From Phoenix dactylifera (taxonomy: Eukaryota > Streptophyta > Magnoliopsida > Arecales > Arecaceae): DNA of 64,000 nucleotides. The stretch covers positions 4,095,154 through 4,159,153 of the forward strand of contig NC_052407.1 in NCBI RefSeq assembly GCF_009389715.1. Direction: 5' to 3'. The first letter of the stretch is position 1, and each line of letters opens with the position of its first letter. This document shows positions 35,501 through 45,610 of this stretch, piece by piece. The notes under the pieces are model-generated. The model was not told the origin of the DNA and made no database searches. It saw nothing but the letters and a program-made list of their open reading frames with translations. Made by a program: the position numbers and the translations under genes.

Positions 35501-38184
35501 GTCTATTGAGCCTCCCCACCCCAGTGATCCCCAAATTATTAGGACTTAAACAGGTTCAACTAGAACGTGGTTTGACTGGGTTATTTCTGAAACCTGGTTC
35601 ACTATTTTATGCTGGAAGAGAATATGCTATATAATTATTAGAGCAGATATTGGAGTATGGGCCTCGGTGCCTAAATGGAAAACATAAAAATTATCAAATT
35701 ACTCTAGCCCTTGTGACAGTCCTAACTGTGGCTGGGAATTAAGAAAGATATATTGGCTGTTTTTTAATTTACTTATCAAATTTCAAATCAACATACAGCA
35801 GCTGTTGCAACTTTCCTAAGCTTCCTTTAAAAACAAGATAAGTCATCATTAATAGGTAGAAGAATCCACATGCCCTACTCTCTAATACAATAATTTTTTA
35901 AAAGGCAGACTGTCTTTCGACATTGCGTTCTCGCTGGCCACTGAATAGAGTATCTCAGAAGCATATCAACTGATGTTGGCAATAGTCATGCATGCGGAAG
36001 CCAAAATGGTTAACAGGAAAACTCAAACTAGGTAAAAAGTAATCACTGGAATGTAGGGCAGTAGGGGACATGTTCAGTTGATACTCTGAGGAATCTAACC
36101 TCCCAATAAGAATGCATGAAAAGAGGAACCTGATGGCATGGATCACACTTAAGAGATGATTCAGAAAGAAAATTTTCCTTGCAAATTTATTGCTATCAAT
36201 TCAATAACCAATATGCAATCCCAAGCATGAAGAATTTTGGCTCTTGAACTTTTCTTTATTCTCTGATCAGCAGTGGAAAATATTGGAATAAGACCATAAA
36301 TGAAACCATTATTGTAATTTACAAGCCCTATAATTGGCTTTTACAATGTCAAGAAATCTGCCAAAAGTAATAAAGTTGCAATAAATATCATTTAGAATGG
36401 ATGATAGGTTTTCCCATCTTTAAAGGGGGAAAGGTTACAAGAAATGATAAACAGATGATGTCATCAGAAAAGTGCAATAAGTGTTTAGTCGTTTATTTAA
36501 AATTGTTCAAATGTTCTCATATGCTTAATTACTGTAAACGATGTGCTGTTAAAAACCAATGCCTAACAGCAAGCCTGTTCTAAGATAAAATTATAAGAGA
36601 TCTCCAGATAAAGTTACAACTTACAGCGACAGCTGCTATAGGGGTTGTAATTCTTTCAATTGCCTCCAAACCCTCTCTTGCAAGATTCAGTTTAGTATGA
36701 CCAGGATCTGGCTCCACAATTGGAAATCTATAAAAGCTCATAGTCAATACACATGGCCCACAAAAGTAGTTCTACTTCAGCATTTAACCAGAACAGTTAT
36801 TGACATCAAAGTTCAGCTGCAATAGTTATCAGCAATGTGGTAGCAAAATGTAATAACTTTGTTCTTTATAAATGAATTGACATAAGCTATGCTACAGAAA
36901 AAATCAATGATGTAGTTCAGCGATATGCAGGTCCATGCGCACAGAAGCACTGTGCAGGAGTGTTTTCGAAATATGCAAGTCACAAGAAGAGTGTCATATT
37001 CTCTTAAAAGCACAAGCATATCAAGAGAAGTGTCTTAGATATGCTAGGTATCAAAGAACTTGGTAAATCGATCCTAGGTTACTGATGGGCACAATTGTGC
37101 GAAAAGTTATACCATCTGAGCAATTAAACTCATCCGAAAAAGAATTGATCCATATTGAAGACTTAGTTGATGTGGGGAGTGTTGTTTGGCCAAGTGATGG
37201 TGGCTTGGTCTTTCAACATTGAAGGACAAATTGGTTGGTCCAATAGGTGATTCAACATTGATGGCACAATGGAAAATCATGGCAGGTCTCATTTGCAGAG
37301 ATAGCACCATGCATGGAAAGAAACAAACATTTGTCACCAAGTATATTTTTAGACGTGCAGTGCATATTACTTTCAATTAATTACAGCTTGTCTTGAGGAG
37401 GAAGATATATTCAAGTCACGTTTCACAGAGTGACAAATTTTAACATTGGATGGTTTTACATTCCTTTTGGACTTTATGAGTTTCAAAAGCGAAGTCAATA
37501 TGCAGCCCAGACATGCGACTACTTCCAAATTCTTATAAACTGCCAAGTAAGACCTTTCTAAGATCCATGGCTGCATAGTATCTTCATATAACAAATCACT
37601 CGAACCAATGCAACAAAAATCAAAAGCAAGTAACACTTCGCATTCAAAATGTTATGGACTTTACTTCTATAATCCTTCAAGTAATGAGTAAAATATTCTA
37701 CTTCCATCAAATTCAACAAAGCAGTGAATTCTCTAATTATTTTTCATTTTGACTAATTTCCTAATGAATAAAGAAACAAAAGGACAACACTTAAGAAAAG
37801 ACAAAATTCCAATTTTTTGGGCAAATATCAATTCACCATCAGACAGGACGAAGATAACAGATTAACCACTCCAGAATTTAGTTCAAAAAGACAGAAAAGA
37901 GGTTACAAGATTTTCTTTTTTTAAAAAAAAAATGAATTAAGCAAAGCAAATTCATTATCTGACAGAAAAAACCGATCTTTCCAGCCAAAGATATCGCAAG
38001 AAAAGCAAACCGTGACATCAAACGAGAAGAACTAATAAAATAATGAACTCCAATGCAAATTTCAAGAAAATTTTCAAGAAAATTCCGCTTACGCCCGTCG
38101 GAAATCCGCCGGTTCAGAAGATCCAGATGTCAAGAACGAACCAAAGCTCAACCAGATCGACAAAACCCAGATCGAGATTCGCAT
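26551..38184 (-). CDS. Guanylate-binding family protein with C-terminal membrane segments, 17 exons, 604 aa
   Basis: Exons (minus): 38184-38093, 36727-36625, 34887-34818, 34707-34669, 34535-34418, 34322-34265, 34132-34068, 33962-33956, 33871-33811, 31357-31298, 31197-31178, 31101-31036, 28937-28770, 28589-28332, 27975-27763, 27121-26850, 26695-26551. All joins use GT-AG and keep frame (1,815 nt). It matches the short plant GBP type of Arabidopsis At2g38840 (similar length, from memory). Landmarks: signal-like N-terminus MRISIWVLSIWLSFGSF; P-loop GPYRSGKS at 68-75; DTEG at 125-128; RD at 201-202 in LLWLIQRDF; a helical GBP C-domain at about 280-466; hydrophobic segments at about 486-525 and 558-575; then a basic tail. 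Expected to be a large dynamin-like GTPase at an endomembrane; plant function is poorly known. The start is the first ATG in frame with the signal-like sequence and fits a GC-rich leader upstream. Confidence 0.9.
29641..30480. mobile_element. Non-autonomous TIR element (840 bp) in GBP intron 12
   Basis: Left end GGGTTTTGCTATGGTACTC; the right end in reverse reads GGGGCTTTTGCTATGGCATC, an inverted repeat of about 16-20 bp. The GC-rich core (29,800-30,190) contrasts with the AT-rich intron; its ORFs (proline/glycine-rich) look non-genic. No transposase. TSD unclear, so the superfamily is left open (Mutator-like is possible). Confidence 0.5.
31870..31968. repeat. 52-bp tandem duplication in GBP intron 9
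   Basis: CCAAATAAAGGAGACC followed by GACAATGCAT and GTTTATTTTG occurs twice, offset by 52 bp, with few mismatches. Confidence 0.65.
33956..33962 (-). other. 7-nt microexon of the GBP gene
   Basis: Reads AGTTAAG on the minus strand between acceptor GGTGATAG and donor GTAATCC. It completes the codon split after exon 7 (AG+A, Arg) and adds Val-Lys, giving GRVKGQDVAFEP. Without it, exon 7 (ending in phase 2) cannot join exon 9 (starting in phase 0) in frame. Confidence 0.75.
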
Positions 38185-38560
38185 CTCCGCCCCTCCTCTC
38201 CCGATCTCAGAAGTGATGCAACAACGCCTCAATGCTCCGAGCTAAGGCGTGGTTAAACGGACTGCGGAGAGCCCAAGAAAGCGGCTTTCTTGGAGAGGCA
38301 TGGGCAAAGAGATCTCCTAGCGAAGAAATCGAACCGGAGAGCAAGCTACGAATCCACTAACCCTAGTTCTCGTGAGAGGGAGAAGGGATCTTTGGGTGGG
38401 GTTTCCTCGAAGAAGAGGTGAGGCGTGGACTGTCACCGCGCGCGCGAGAGAGAGGGGGGGTGAGTCGGGGAACCTGAGAGAATTAGAGAGAAGGGCTTCG
38501 GGATTTGAACGGTCCTGTATAACCAAAAGACTATTCCATGTTCCCGGCCCCAAAAAATAG
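38185..38560 (-). promoter_or_regulatory. 5' leader and core promoter of the GBP gene
   Basis: GC-rich relative to the surrounding DNA. It contains a CGCGCGCG/GA-rich run (38,435-38,460, plus strand) and a CT-rich leader on the minus strand leading to the ATG at 38,184. No TATA box was identified with confidence; this fits a broadly expressed TATA-less promoter (inference). Confidence 0.4.
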
Positions 38561-40829
38561 GACCTTACCGTGTTAGAAATTTGCAGCGTATTGGAGTTAA
38601 ACGCAGGGAAAGATTGGGGTGTTTAGGCCCCAAGATTCGGGAATTTTGTGATGAACGGTTTGAAAAGAAATCTGACTAAAGATTATCTACGTATGGCTCT
38701 ATGCCGATATGTGTACCAACGGGGAAAAAAGAAGGAAGGATACAGTTTTATCGTAGTTCTCAAATATCATAAGAATTAAAATTAATTTTTATTTTTGATA
38801 TTAATATTTAAAAATAATGACTATTTGAAGTATGACTGTGGTAACCGAGATGGTGCCCCGTTGACGAGCAATGGTGGAGGTCATGCTGCCGGTGACAGAT
38901 AATTGAAAAATGATAATAAGCCGTGGTGGAGATTAATATGGACGGTGATGGTGGAGATAGCAACATAGATGATGATGATAGTTATGAATTATTTTTAATT
39001 TTAGAAGCAAAAAAGTACAAGTTATTTATTAAAAAAATTATTTATAATAATAATAATAATAGTAATAACTATATTTTTCATTTTTAGTTGATGCATTTCT
39101 CTTGTTTTTCTTGGATAGAGAAAGATCTAAATCAAAATGATTGCATCTCAGAGAAATGCATATCAAAAAATAAAAATAAAAAATGAGGGATGTTTAGATA
39201 TCTAATTGGTTAGATATTCACTTTTGATATGAATGTTTCATATAAAATCATTGCTGCCTTTAGTTGGTGCTAACAAAAATTGTAGAACAAGTTAATCTTG
39301 TCACTCTGTTTGCTTCTTGGTGAGGAGTCCTGCATTCAAACACTTTCACTCACCTCAAAATTCTACTATTTCGAATGGTTGAAATATATTTTTAAAAGTT
39401 CAATTAAATTGCTGCAGTATAATTTACTTGCTAGAAGAGTTATATATGTGTTTTTATTTTTGTTTAAATATTTTTTAATAACCAACCAATTTGGAGAACT
39501 AGAATCAAAGGAGTCTAGTTCATGTTTGATGAGGACATGATTCAATTCCAAGTTATTGGTACCAATTCTTGATGACTTCACCTATTATGCTAGTTGACGC
39601 CTTCCATATATTTCATACTTTTATTTAGATAAATATATTAGGATGCTTTGTTGTTAGGGCAATCTCAATAAATTTCTTTTTCTTATCATTCACCATCGTC
39701 ATTACATCTTAGAGAAAAAGGGGAATAAGAGAAAAAGAGAAGGATATTTCACCTTTGACATATTATGAAGGAAGGTCAGCTGATGTACCTAACAGTAATT
39801 TTATTATTGTTTGAAATAAATGAGGTAATGTGCAACATTGTTGGGTCGGATCGAAAACTTTATACGCATACATACATACACACGCGCATATATATAAGGC
39901 TAATCCCTCCTCAACAGCAATATATAAGGCTATTTTTAAATATTTTGGAAACTAATTGAGCTAATAGAAAAAATATCATTGTTTTTATTTTATTTGATGA
40001 AAATTTTAATAGTGCTGAAATAGAATATAAGGGTGGCAGAAGAGATCAAAATCTCTAGTTGATTAAAAACTCATTTAATTGATAAGAAAATGAGGCATTT
40101 TGATATAGCTTAAGAAAGATTCGAAGGGGAAGAGGTTGGTGCCCAATTGCCCATCCTCGAACTCTTGCCAAGTTTTCAAGTGGAAAAACCCTGTGATGCA
40201 ATGAAAATACTTATTCATGTATAAAGAATAGCCGCAACGACCCACTTCATGTAGAAAAAATCTATAGCCCGCACCGCATGCATCAGCATAGCCGTGCATG
40301 CCACCAATCAATGAGGCGCATTCCTGTGGGCTAATCATCGAGATGAGCATACAATGAATGGAACCCACAATAATGCACCTTGGTGATTGGTGCCATACAT
40401 GGCCGTGTGATATGCACAATGTAAGAAATAATTTCTCCTCTATATAGGCTTTTGACTGAAGCATCATTAATCAGCATTATTTTTATGATGTAAATTGAGT
40501 CGAGCCTGCCCATGGCCTGGTTTTTGGTCAAGGTGGCATTGCCTAACTATAACAGGCAGGGAGGGAGAGAGAGAGGGGTGGGGAAGGGCAATGAAAGATT
40601 TAGCAATCAAACTGACCATGCTGAAGGCTTGAGTGTTTTGGGCTAAACTCAGGCCCTGCTGCCCAATCTTACTATTTGTATCAAGCCATGATCTACTTAT
40701 TATAACTTGCCCTCTCATAGCCTCGTCCCATGATGAACTGCTGTAGCTTCCTGGTTGCCATAATAACGCTGCAACTCTTCAAGGCAGAGCCTGACAACCC
40801 TGGTCCAGGCATAAATTTTCCTCAGACTA
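38561..40829. other. Intergenic region between the GBP gene and the LINE fragment
   Basis: AT-rich, with an (AAT)n-like run at about 39,046-39,068 and an ATAC/TATA-rich run near 39,866-39,898. A 130-codon minus-strand ORF at 40,075-40,467 has an ATG but no recognisable domain or splice context and was not called as a gene. Confidence 0.45.
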
Positions 40830-41416
40830 CCTTTCTGTTGTTTTTTGTTTGTTTTTTTTTTTTTTTTTTTTGGTGAAAACGACGATTCATATAGCTCTAA
40901 CGTGAGTACATCCTGCCAAGTCACAAGAAAATAAAAAGTACAGAGAGGACAGTAAATCTACTGTGGGCGTCCAAAGGATCTCTCCGGAGTGTCGCGCAAC
41001 AAAGAAGGCGATCCAGTCTGCTACCCGGTTCGTCTCTCGGAACACATGTGCTGCCTGTAAGTCATCCAACTCCATAGCCAGCCTACGAGTCTCACGAACA
41101 AGAGGATGACCATCTCCGTACCTGTCTGCACCCTGGATCCAATCGATCACCACCGATGAGTCCTCCTCAAGGTACACCCGCTCGGCACGAAAAGTCCGCC
41201 TCGCGCAGGATATGCCCTCCCAAACTGCACGCAGCTCTGCCCCAACTGCAGTAAGTCCTATCGTGCGGCGTCCTCCGGCTGCAACCAGCCTGCCAAAGTG
41301 GTTTCTGATCATAAATCTTACACCTCTGGATATTCCATCCATCAACATGCTACCGTCAAGATTTATCTTGAGATGGCCAAGGGATGGGGGCATCCTTTCT
41401 GTTTTTCCGGTAACAC
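40830..41416 (-). mobile_element. 5'-truncated LINE: RNase H domain and poly(A) tail
   Basis: On the minus strand it encodes the LINE RNase H end (LKINLDGSMLMDG, ELRAVWEGISCARRTF, RETNRVADWIAFFVARHSG), then a 3' region and an A-rich tail (poly(T) on plus, 40,830-40,871). It is bracketed by the perfect 10-bp repeat CCTCAGACTA (40,820-40,829 and 41,417-41,426). The frame from about 41,393 down to 40,890 is still open, so it is younger than the LINE at 11.3 kb, which belongs to a related family. Confidence 0.8.
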
Positions 41417-41538
41417 CCTCAGACTAGTGGCCTTTCAGTGCACAACCACAACAATAAGAAGAAAAAGAATCAATGACTGCCTTGGTTTCCTGTCTCTGGG
41501 CAACTCATAAGCAATTCAAGCTTTGTTCTTTCATCCCC

Positions 41539-43179
41539 CTATCCAATGCTTCCTAGTTCCAGAGCCAGCCCATTCAACACTCCATAGATTTCTTTGGCCT
41601 GAGGATGCAACACTCCACCAGCCACAAACTCATGCGCCGCACCCTCCACCTCAATCATACTACACCCTGGTTCCTTCCTCACCCACTTCTCCTTCATCCT
41701 CGTCCTTGTGCTCGCGGCATCACTGAATTCCCCGGCGCCTGCAAAGGTGTTCGACAGAAGCACATACCCGCCGCTGTCCCTAGGATCCAACTCCATGATC
41801 CGTGCCCCAGCCCGCCCGCCAATCTCGGCGTTCCCATGTATCCTGCAAGCTGAAAGCAGTGATCCCCATAAAAGAGAATCAGGTCTCATGGGCATTCTTT
41901 GAATCAACTCTTCGGCCTCTTCGAGAAGCCCCGCTCGGCCAAGCACATCAACCATGCAGCCATAATGCTCTATTTCTGGTTCAATGTTGTAAGCATCGGT
42001 CATTAGCGAAAAATAGTGCATTGCTTCATCCACCATGCCTGCATGGCTACAAGCCGTTAGAATGCCAACAAAGGTAACGTTATCCGGTCTTAAGCCGGAG
42101 CATTGAAGCCTCGAGAATACCTGAATTGCTTCTTGGAAGCGCCCATGAACTCCTAGGCCCAAAATCATAGAGTTCCATGATGATAACCCTTTGATCGAGG
42201 CATTCTCGAACACTTTGAGAGCCTTATCTATGCTACCACATTTGCAGTACATATCTATTATAGCTGTGATTACGATTGAATTAAGTTCGATATTGTGCTT
42301 TTCAATGCAAGCATGGATCCATTCCCCTTGCTCCAAAGCTCCCAAACCAGCACATGCACCTAACAAGCTCACCAGAGTATTGGCGTTGGGCTTCACTCCC
42401 TCCTTCTGCATCTGATGAAAGAGATCCAATGCGTCCTTATTCCTGCCATTTCTGACGTATCCGCTGATCATAGCACTCCAAGTCACCACACTTCTGAAAG
42501 ACATCTCATCAAACAAGTGTCTCGAGTCGTCGACGCGACTGTTCTTTGCTAGGCCCATGATCATGGAGTTCCAAGACGCTACGTCGTCGAAGCTCGAGCA
42601 CTCATTGAACAACCTTGAAGCTTCGGTTATATGGCCACAATTCGCGTACATGGAGAGCATCGAGTTGCGTATATAAGGATCGGATGCATGCCCGAGCTTT
42701 ACGACCATGCCATGGAGCTGAGCGCCATGATGGGCTAGGCCAAGGTGGGAGTAGGCGACAAAGAGGGAAGGATAAGTTGTCCTCTGAGGCTGTTCGGGTG
42801 AGTGCAGCATGTCGAAGAAGAGGGAGATGGCTAGGTGGGGAGTGGAGCTCCGGGAGAGGCCCCTGATGAGGGTGTTCCACATGAAGGCATTGGGTTGTGG
42901 GTGGTGGGAGAAGAGGAGCATGGCATAGTTGAGGTCACCATAGGGGGAGGTGGCACAGAAAGCTAGGACTCTGCTGATGGCTATTGTATCTTTGGCGAGG
43001 CCAGTTTTGATTATTTGTGAGTGGAGCTGGTGGAGGTCTCTCATGTTGGTGCATTTGGTCTCTAGCATGGAGAGAGGGGTGTGGTCAGTGATGAATTTGG
43101 AGATAGAGGCTGAGGAGGGTACTGCAAAGGCAGATGGATGCATCTCTCTCTTTGCTATTTGGTGGGTGGGTTGTGCCAT
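41539..43179 (-). CDS. PLS-class pentatricopeptide repeat protein, 546 aa (At2g42920-like)
   Basis: Intronless, starting at the ATG at 43,179 after an in-frame-clear leader. After a variable N-terminus come the N-terminal signature MRDLHQLHSQIIKTGL and tandem PLS repeats: NAFMWNTLIRGLSRSS, DVASWNSMIMGLAKNS, SVVTWSAMISGYVRNGRN, LSSWNSMILGLGVHGR, DNVTFVGILTACSHAGMV and others. It ends in an E-type domain (LLWGSLLSACRIHGN, GYVLLSN, PGCSMIEVEG, HEFVAGG). No DYW deaminase domain. Such proteins bind organellar RNA and act in RNA editing or processing, with a deaminase supplied in trans. Overall order resembles Arabidopsis At2g42920, annotated chloroplastic; transit to plastid or mitochondrion is inferred, and the N-terminus is not a clear transit peptide. 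The complete frame argues for a functional gene. Confidence 0.92.
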   Translation of the reverse strand: MAQPTHQIAKREMHPSAFAVPSSASISKFITDHTPLSMLETKCTNMRDLHQLHSQIIKTGLAKDTIAISRVLAFCATSPYGDLNYAMLLFSHHPQPNAFMWNTLIRGLSRSSTPHLAISLFFDMLHSPEQPQRTTYPSLFVAYSHLGLAHHGAQLHGMVVKLGHASDPYIRNSMLSMYANCGHITEASRLFNECSSFDDVASWNSMIMGLAKNSRVDDSRHLFDEMSFRSVVTWSAMISGYVRNGRNKDALDLFHQMQKEGVKPNANTLVSLLGACAGLGALEQGEWIHACIEKHNIELNSIVITAIIDMYCKCGSIDKALKVFENASIKGLSSWNSMILGLGVHGRFQEAIQVFSRLQCSGLRPDNVTFVGILTACSHAGMVDEAMHYFSLMTDAYNIEPEIEHYGCMVDVLGRAGLLEEAEELIQRMPMRPDSLLWGSLLSACRIHGNAEIGGRAGARIMELDPRDSGGYVLLSNTFAGAGEFSDAASTRTRMKEKWVRKEPGCSMIEVEGAAHEFVAGGVLHPQAKEIYGVLNGLALELGSIG

Positions 43180-43876
43180 GGTTTTGAGGTTACCAAGTGG
43201 ATAGGGAGAAGGTGTGATGTGAGGCTGCTATGAGTTCGAGTGTTCTGTGGTGAGCATTTCTGCTGTCTAGCTTTTGCATCATAAGATGTTATCATCATAT
43301 CTTCATTCAATTTTTTTCCCATAAAACAAAAAATAAATGGTGCATTGACTAAATCTGCCACTGTACACTGAAGGATTTAATAAAGACTCGCATAGAGGCA
43401 AGTCTGAAGACATGGATTGGGCATAGAAGGTGTTCAGGTAGGTCAATAATAAGATGTATGGCCATAGAAGACAGATGGTCTTCAGTGTAGCTCATGCAGA
43501 AATGGTGCATGTTTGGCTCAACGATCAGTGTCCCATTATAGATCAGCCTATATGGCTTTAACTGGCTGGAAAGGGAAGTGGCTAATCTCCAATTTATGTT
43601 AGCAATAGCAGAACTTCTGATGGAATGACAAGAGAGGATTCTAAGAGATTAGCAAGTAATCAAACATAAATTTCTTGGTAACAAATATATCTGGATCTCA
43701 AGATTGAGAAGTACAGGAATTTATTGACCAGTAGGTTAGCAGATGATGATTCAGAGAGGGCCATATATTTTGGGACTGTCAAGTATTGAAGGGGTGCAGT
43801 TGGAAGATTACAGAAAATGTACGTATCCTTGGAAGGGCCACATGAAGTTTCACGGCTGCACAAAATAAAAGCTATG
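43180..43876. other. PPR promoter side and spacer before the Copia LTR
   Basis: No gene visible. The part next to 43,180 should contain the PPR promoter and leader (minus strand); no TATA box was assigned. Confidence 0.4.
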
Positions 43877-44217
43877 TGATAGAATTTGAGAAGAAAGAAT
43901 AGAAACAGAAACTATATTCTGTTCTCAGGATATGTTGAAACAGAGTTGTATGTAATAGCATTTCATTGAAAATGTTTTACAAATAAGATCTGGAATGAAG
44001 CTACAGCAACAGAGAAAACAGAAAGAATGGAGTGAATACATTATAGTTCAGAATTACATTTATTTATATAGTAATGGAATGTATTCTGGATTGTTCTATG
44101 ATCCGGTTGATCCAGCTGGAGTTGATGTAGTCTGTCCAGCTGGGAATGAAGCTGAATCAGTTGATCCTCTAATTGATTCAGTTGAGTCAGTTTGCTTGAA
44201 GCTTCTAGAACTCAATA
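43877..44217 (-). repeat. Copia 3' LTR
   Basis: 341 bp; on plus it starts TGATAGAATTTGAG and ends AACTCAATA. Followed internally by the polypurine tract. Confidence 0.9.
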
Positions 44218-44219
44218 CC

Positions 44220-45302
44220 CCCCTGCAAGCTGATGGGTGTGGAAATACCCGAAGCTTGGATCTGATAAGATGATGACGAGCAGTAGGTAGCGACTTTGTA
44301 AATATATCTGCCGGTTGATCAATAGTGGAGATATGCCTTAGGCAAACTTTATGAGATTGAACTTTTTCCCACACAAAATGGTAATCTACCTCAATATGTT
44401 TTGTTCTGCCATGAAAAACAGGATTAGTGGCAAGAGCTAATGCAAATACATTATCACAGTAAAGTAGTGTAGGTGATGTCCTAGCAATAGAAAAATCATT
44501 AAGTAATCTGCGAAGCCATTTTATTTCTGAGGTAGTGACAGCTAGAGCCCGATATTATGCTTCAGTGGATGACTTCACAATAGGCTGCTTCTTTGCATGC
44601 CAGGAGATGAGATTGGACCCAAGATAGATGCAATACCCCGTGGTAGAACGTCTGTCATCTGTATCACCAGCCCAATCTGAGTCGCAGTAAGCTGGTAGAG
44701 CAAAGGAGCCTGAGGTGAAGAATAGACCATGATCAAGAGAGCCTTGAACATATCGAAGTATCTGTTTTAACATGATAAAATGATGTTGCAGCGGTTGATG
44801 CATATATTGACAGATGTAATTTACTGCAAAGGTGATATTCGGTCTAGTAATTGTAAGATACTGTAAAGATCCTGCCAGGCTATGGTAGAATTGTGGATCG
44901 GGATATGGATCTGTCATATTGCTAGGAGCTTTTGATTTGAATGATAATGGAGAGGAAAGAGGACGACAGTGCTCCATACCCGCTTTTTGTAGCAAAGAGA
45001 TGGCATATTTTTTCTGACTAAGATGTAAGCCGATTGCCGTAGAAGATACTTGAATTCCCAAAAAATAGGATAAAGATCCCAAGTCCTTCATTTTGAATCT
45101 TCCTTGAAGAGTGGAGATAAGGTTTGTGACAGATTGCAAGTTATTTCCGGTAATTAAAATGTCATCCACATACACTAGAAGATACGTCACTGTGTCATCC
45201 TGATTATGAATCAGTAGAGAGGAATCAGCACTGCTCGTGTGGAACCCCAATTTGAGAAGAAAATTTGTGAATGTCGCAAACCACTGTCTTGGAGCCTGTT
45301 TA
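44220..45302 (-). pseudogene. Copia C-terminal RT and RNase H
   Basis: QAPRQWFATFTNFLLKLGF, the catalytic YVDDI box (LLVYVDDILITGNN) and RNase H (PAYCDSDWAGDTDDRRSTTG, KQPIVKSSTEA). A TAA replaces the expected codon after STEA; the frame then continues with YRALAVTTSEIKWL and HISTIDQPADIFTKSLP to about 44,240. Confidence 0.88.
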
Positions 45303-45334
45303 CAGTACAATAAAATTAGAGAAAGCCGACCCAT

Positions 45335-45610
45335 TTTTGCCGACGCTAGGAGAAAGCGTCGGCAAAATTTTCTACCGGGTCAACTTTTGCCGACGCTTAT
45401 TAAGAGCGTCGGCAATTTAAAGGAATAGACGACGCTTAAAAGCGTCGGCACAGCCTTCTAGCGAAATCGTCGCTGGAAGGCGTGGGAACTGGACCTAGAA
45501 CGACGCTTTTAAGCGTCATTTTTGGCCCTTGGATAACACGACGCTTATAAGCGTCGAATATACCCGACGCGTAGAAGCGTCGATCCAGGACGACGCTTAT
45601 AAGCGTCGTC
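45335..45610. repeat. Left subterminal palindrome array of the CACTA element
   Basis: About seven inverted-repeat motifs based on CGACGCTTATAAGCGTCG, with central variants (TTTTAA, TTAAAA, GTAGAA, longer loops). Several are perfect self-complementary palindromes, e.g. near 45,592-45,609. Confidence 0.85.

Noticed and set aside
38317-38553. 78-codon minus ORF upstream of the GBP start
   Set aside because: Not in frame with a signal peptide or splice site; sits in the GC-rich leader. The ATG at 38,184 joins exon 2 perfectly instead.
40075-40467. 130-codon minus-strand ORF with ATG
   Set aside because: No recognisable domain, low-complexity-free but unfamiliar sequence, no promoter or splice context; kept out of the gene list.
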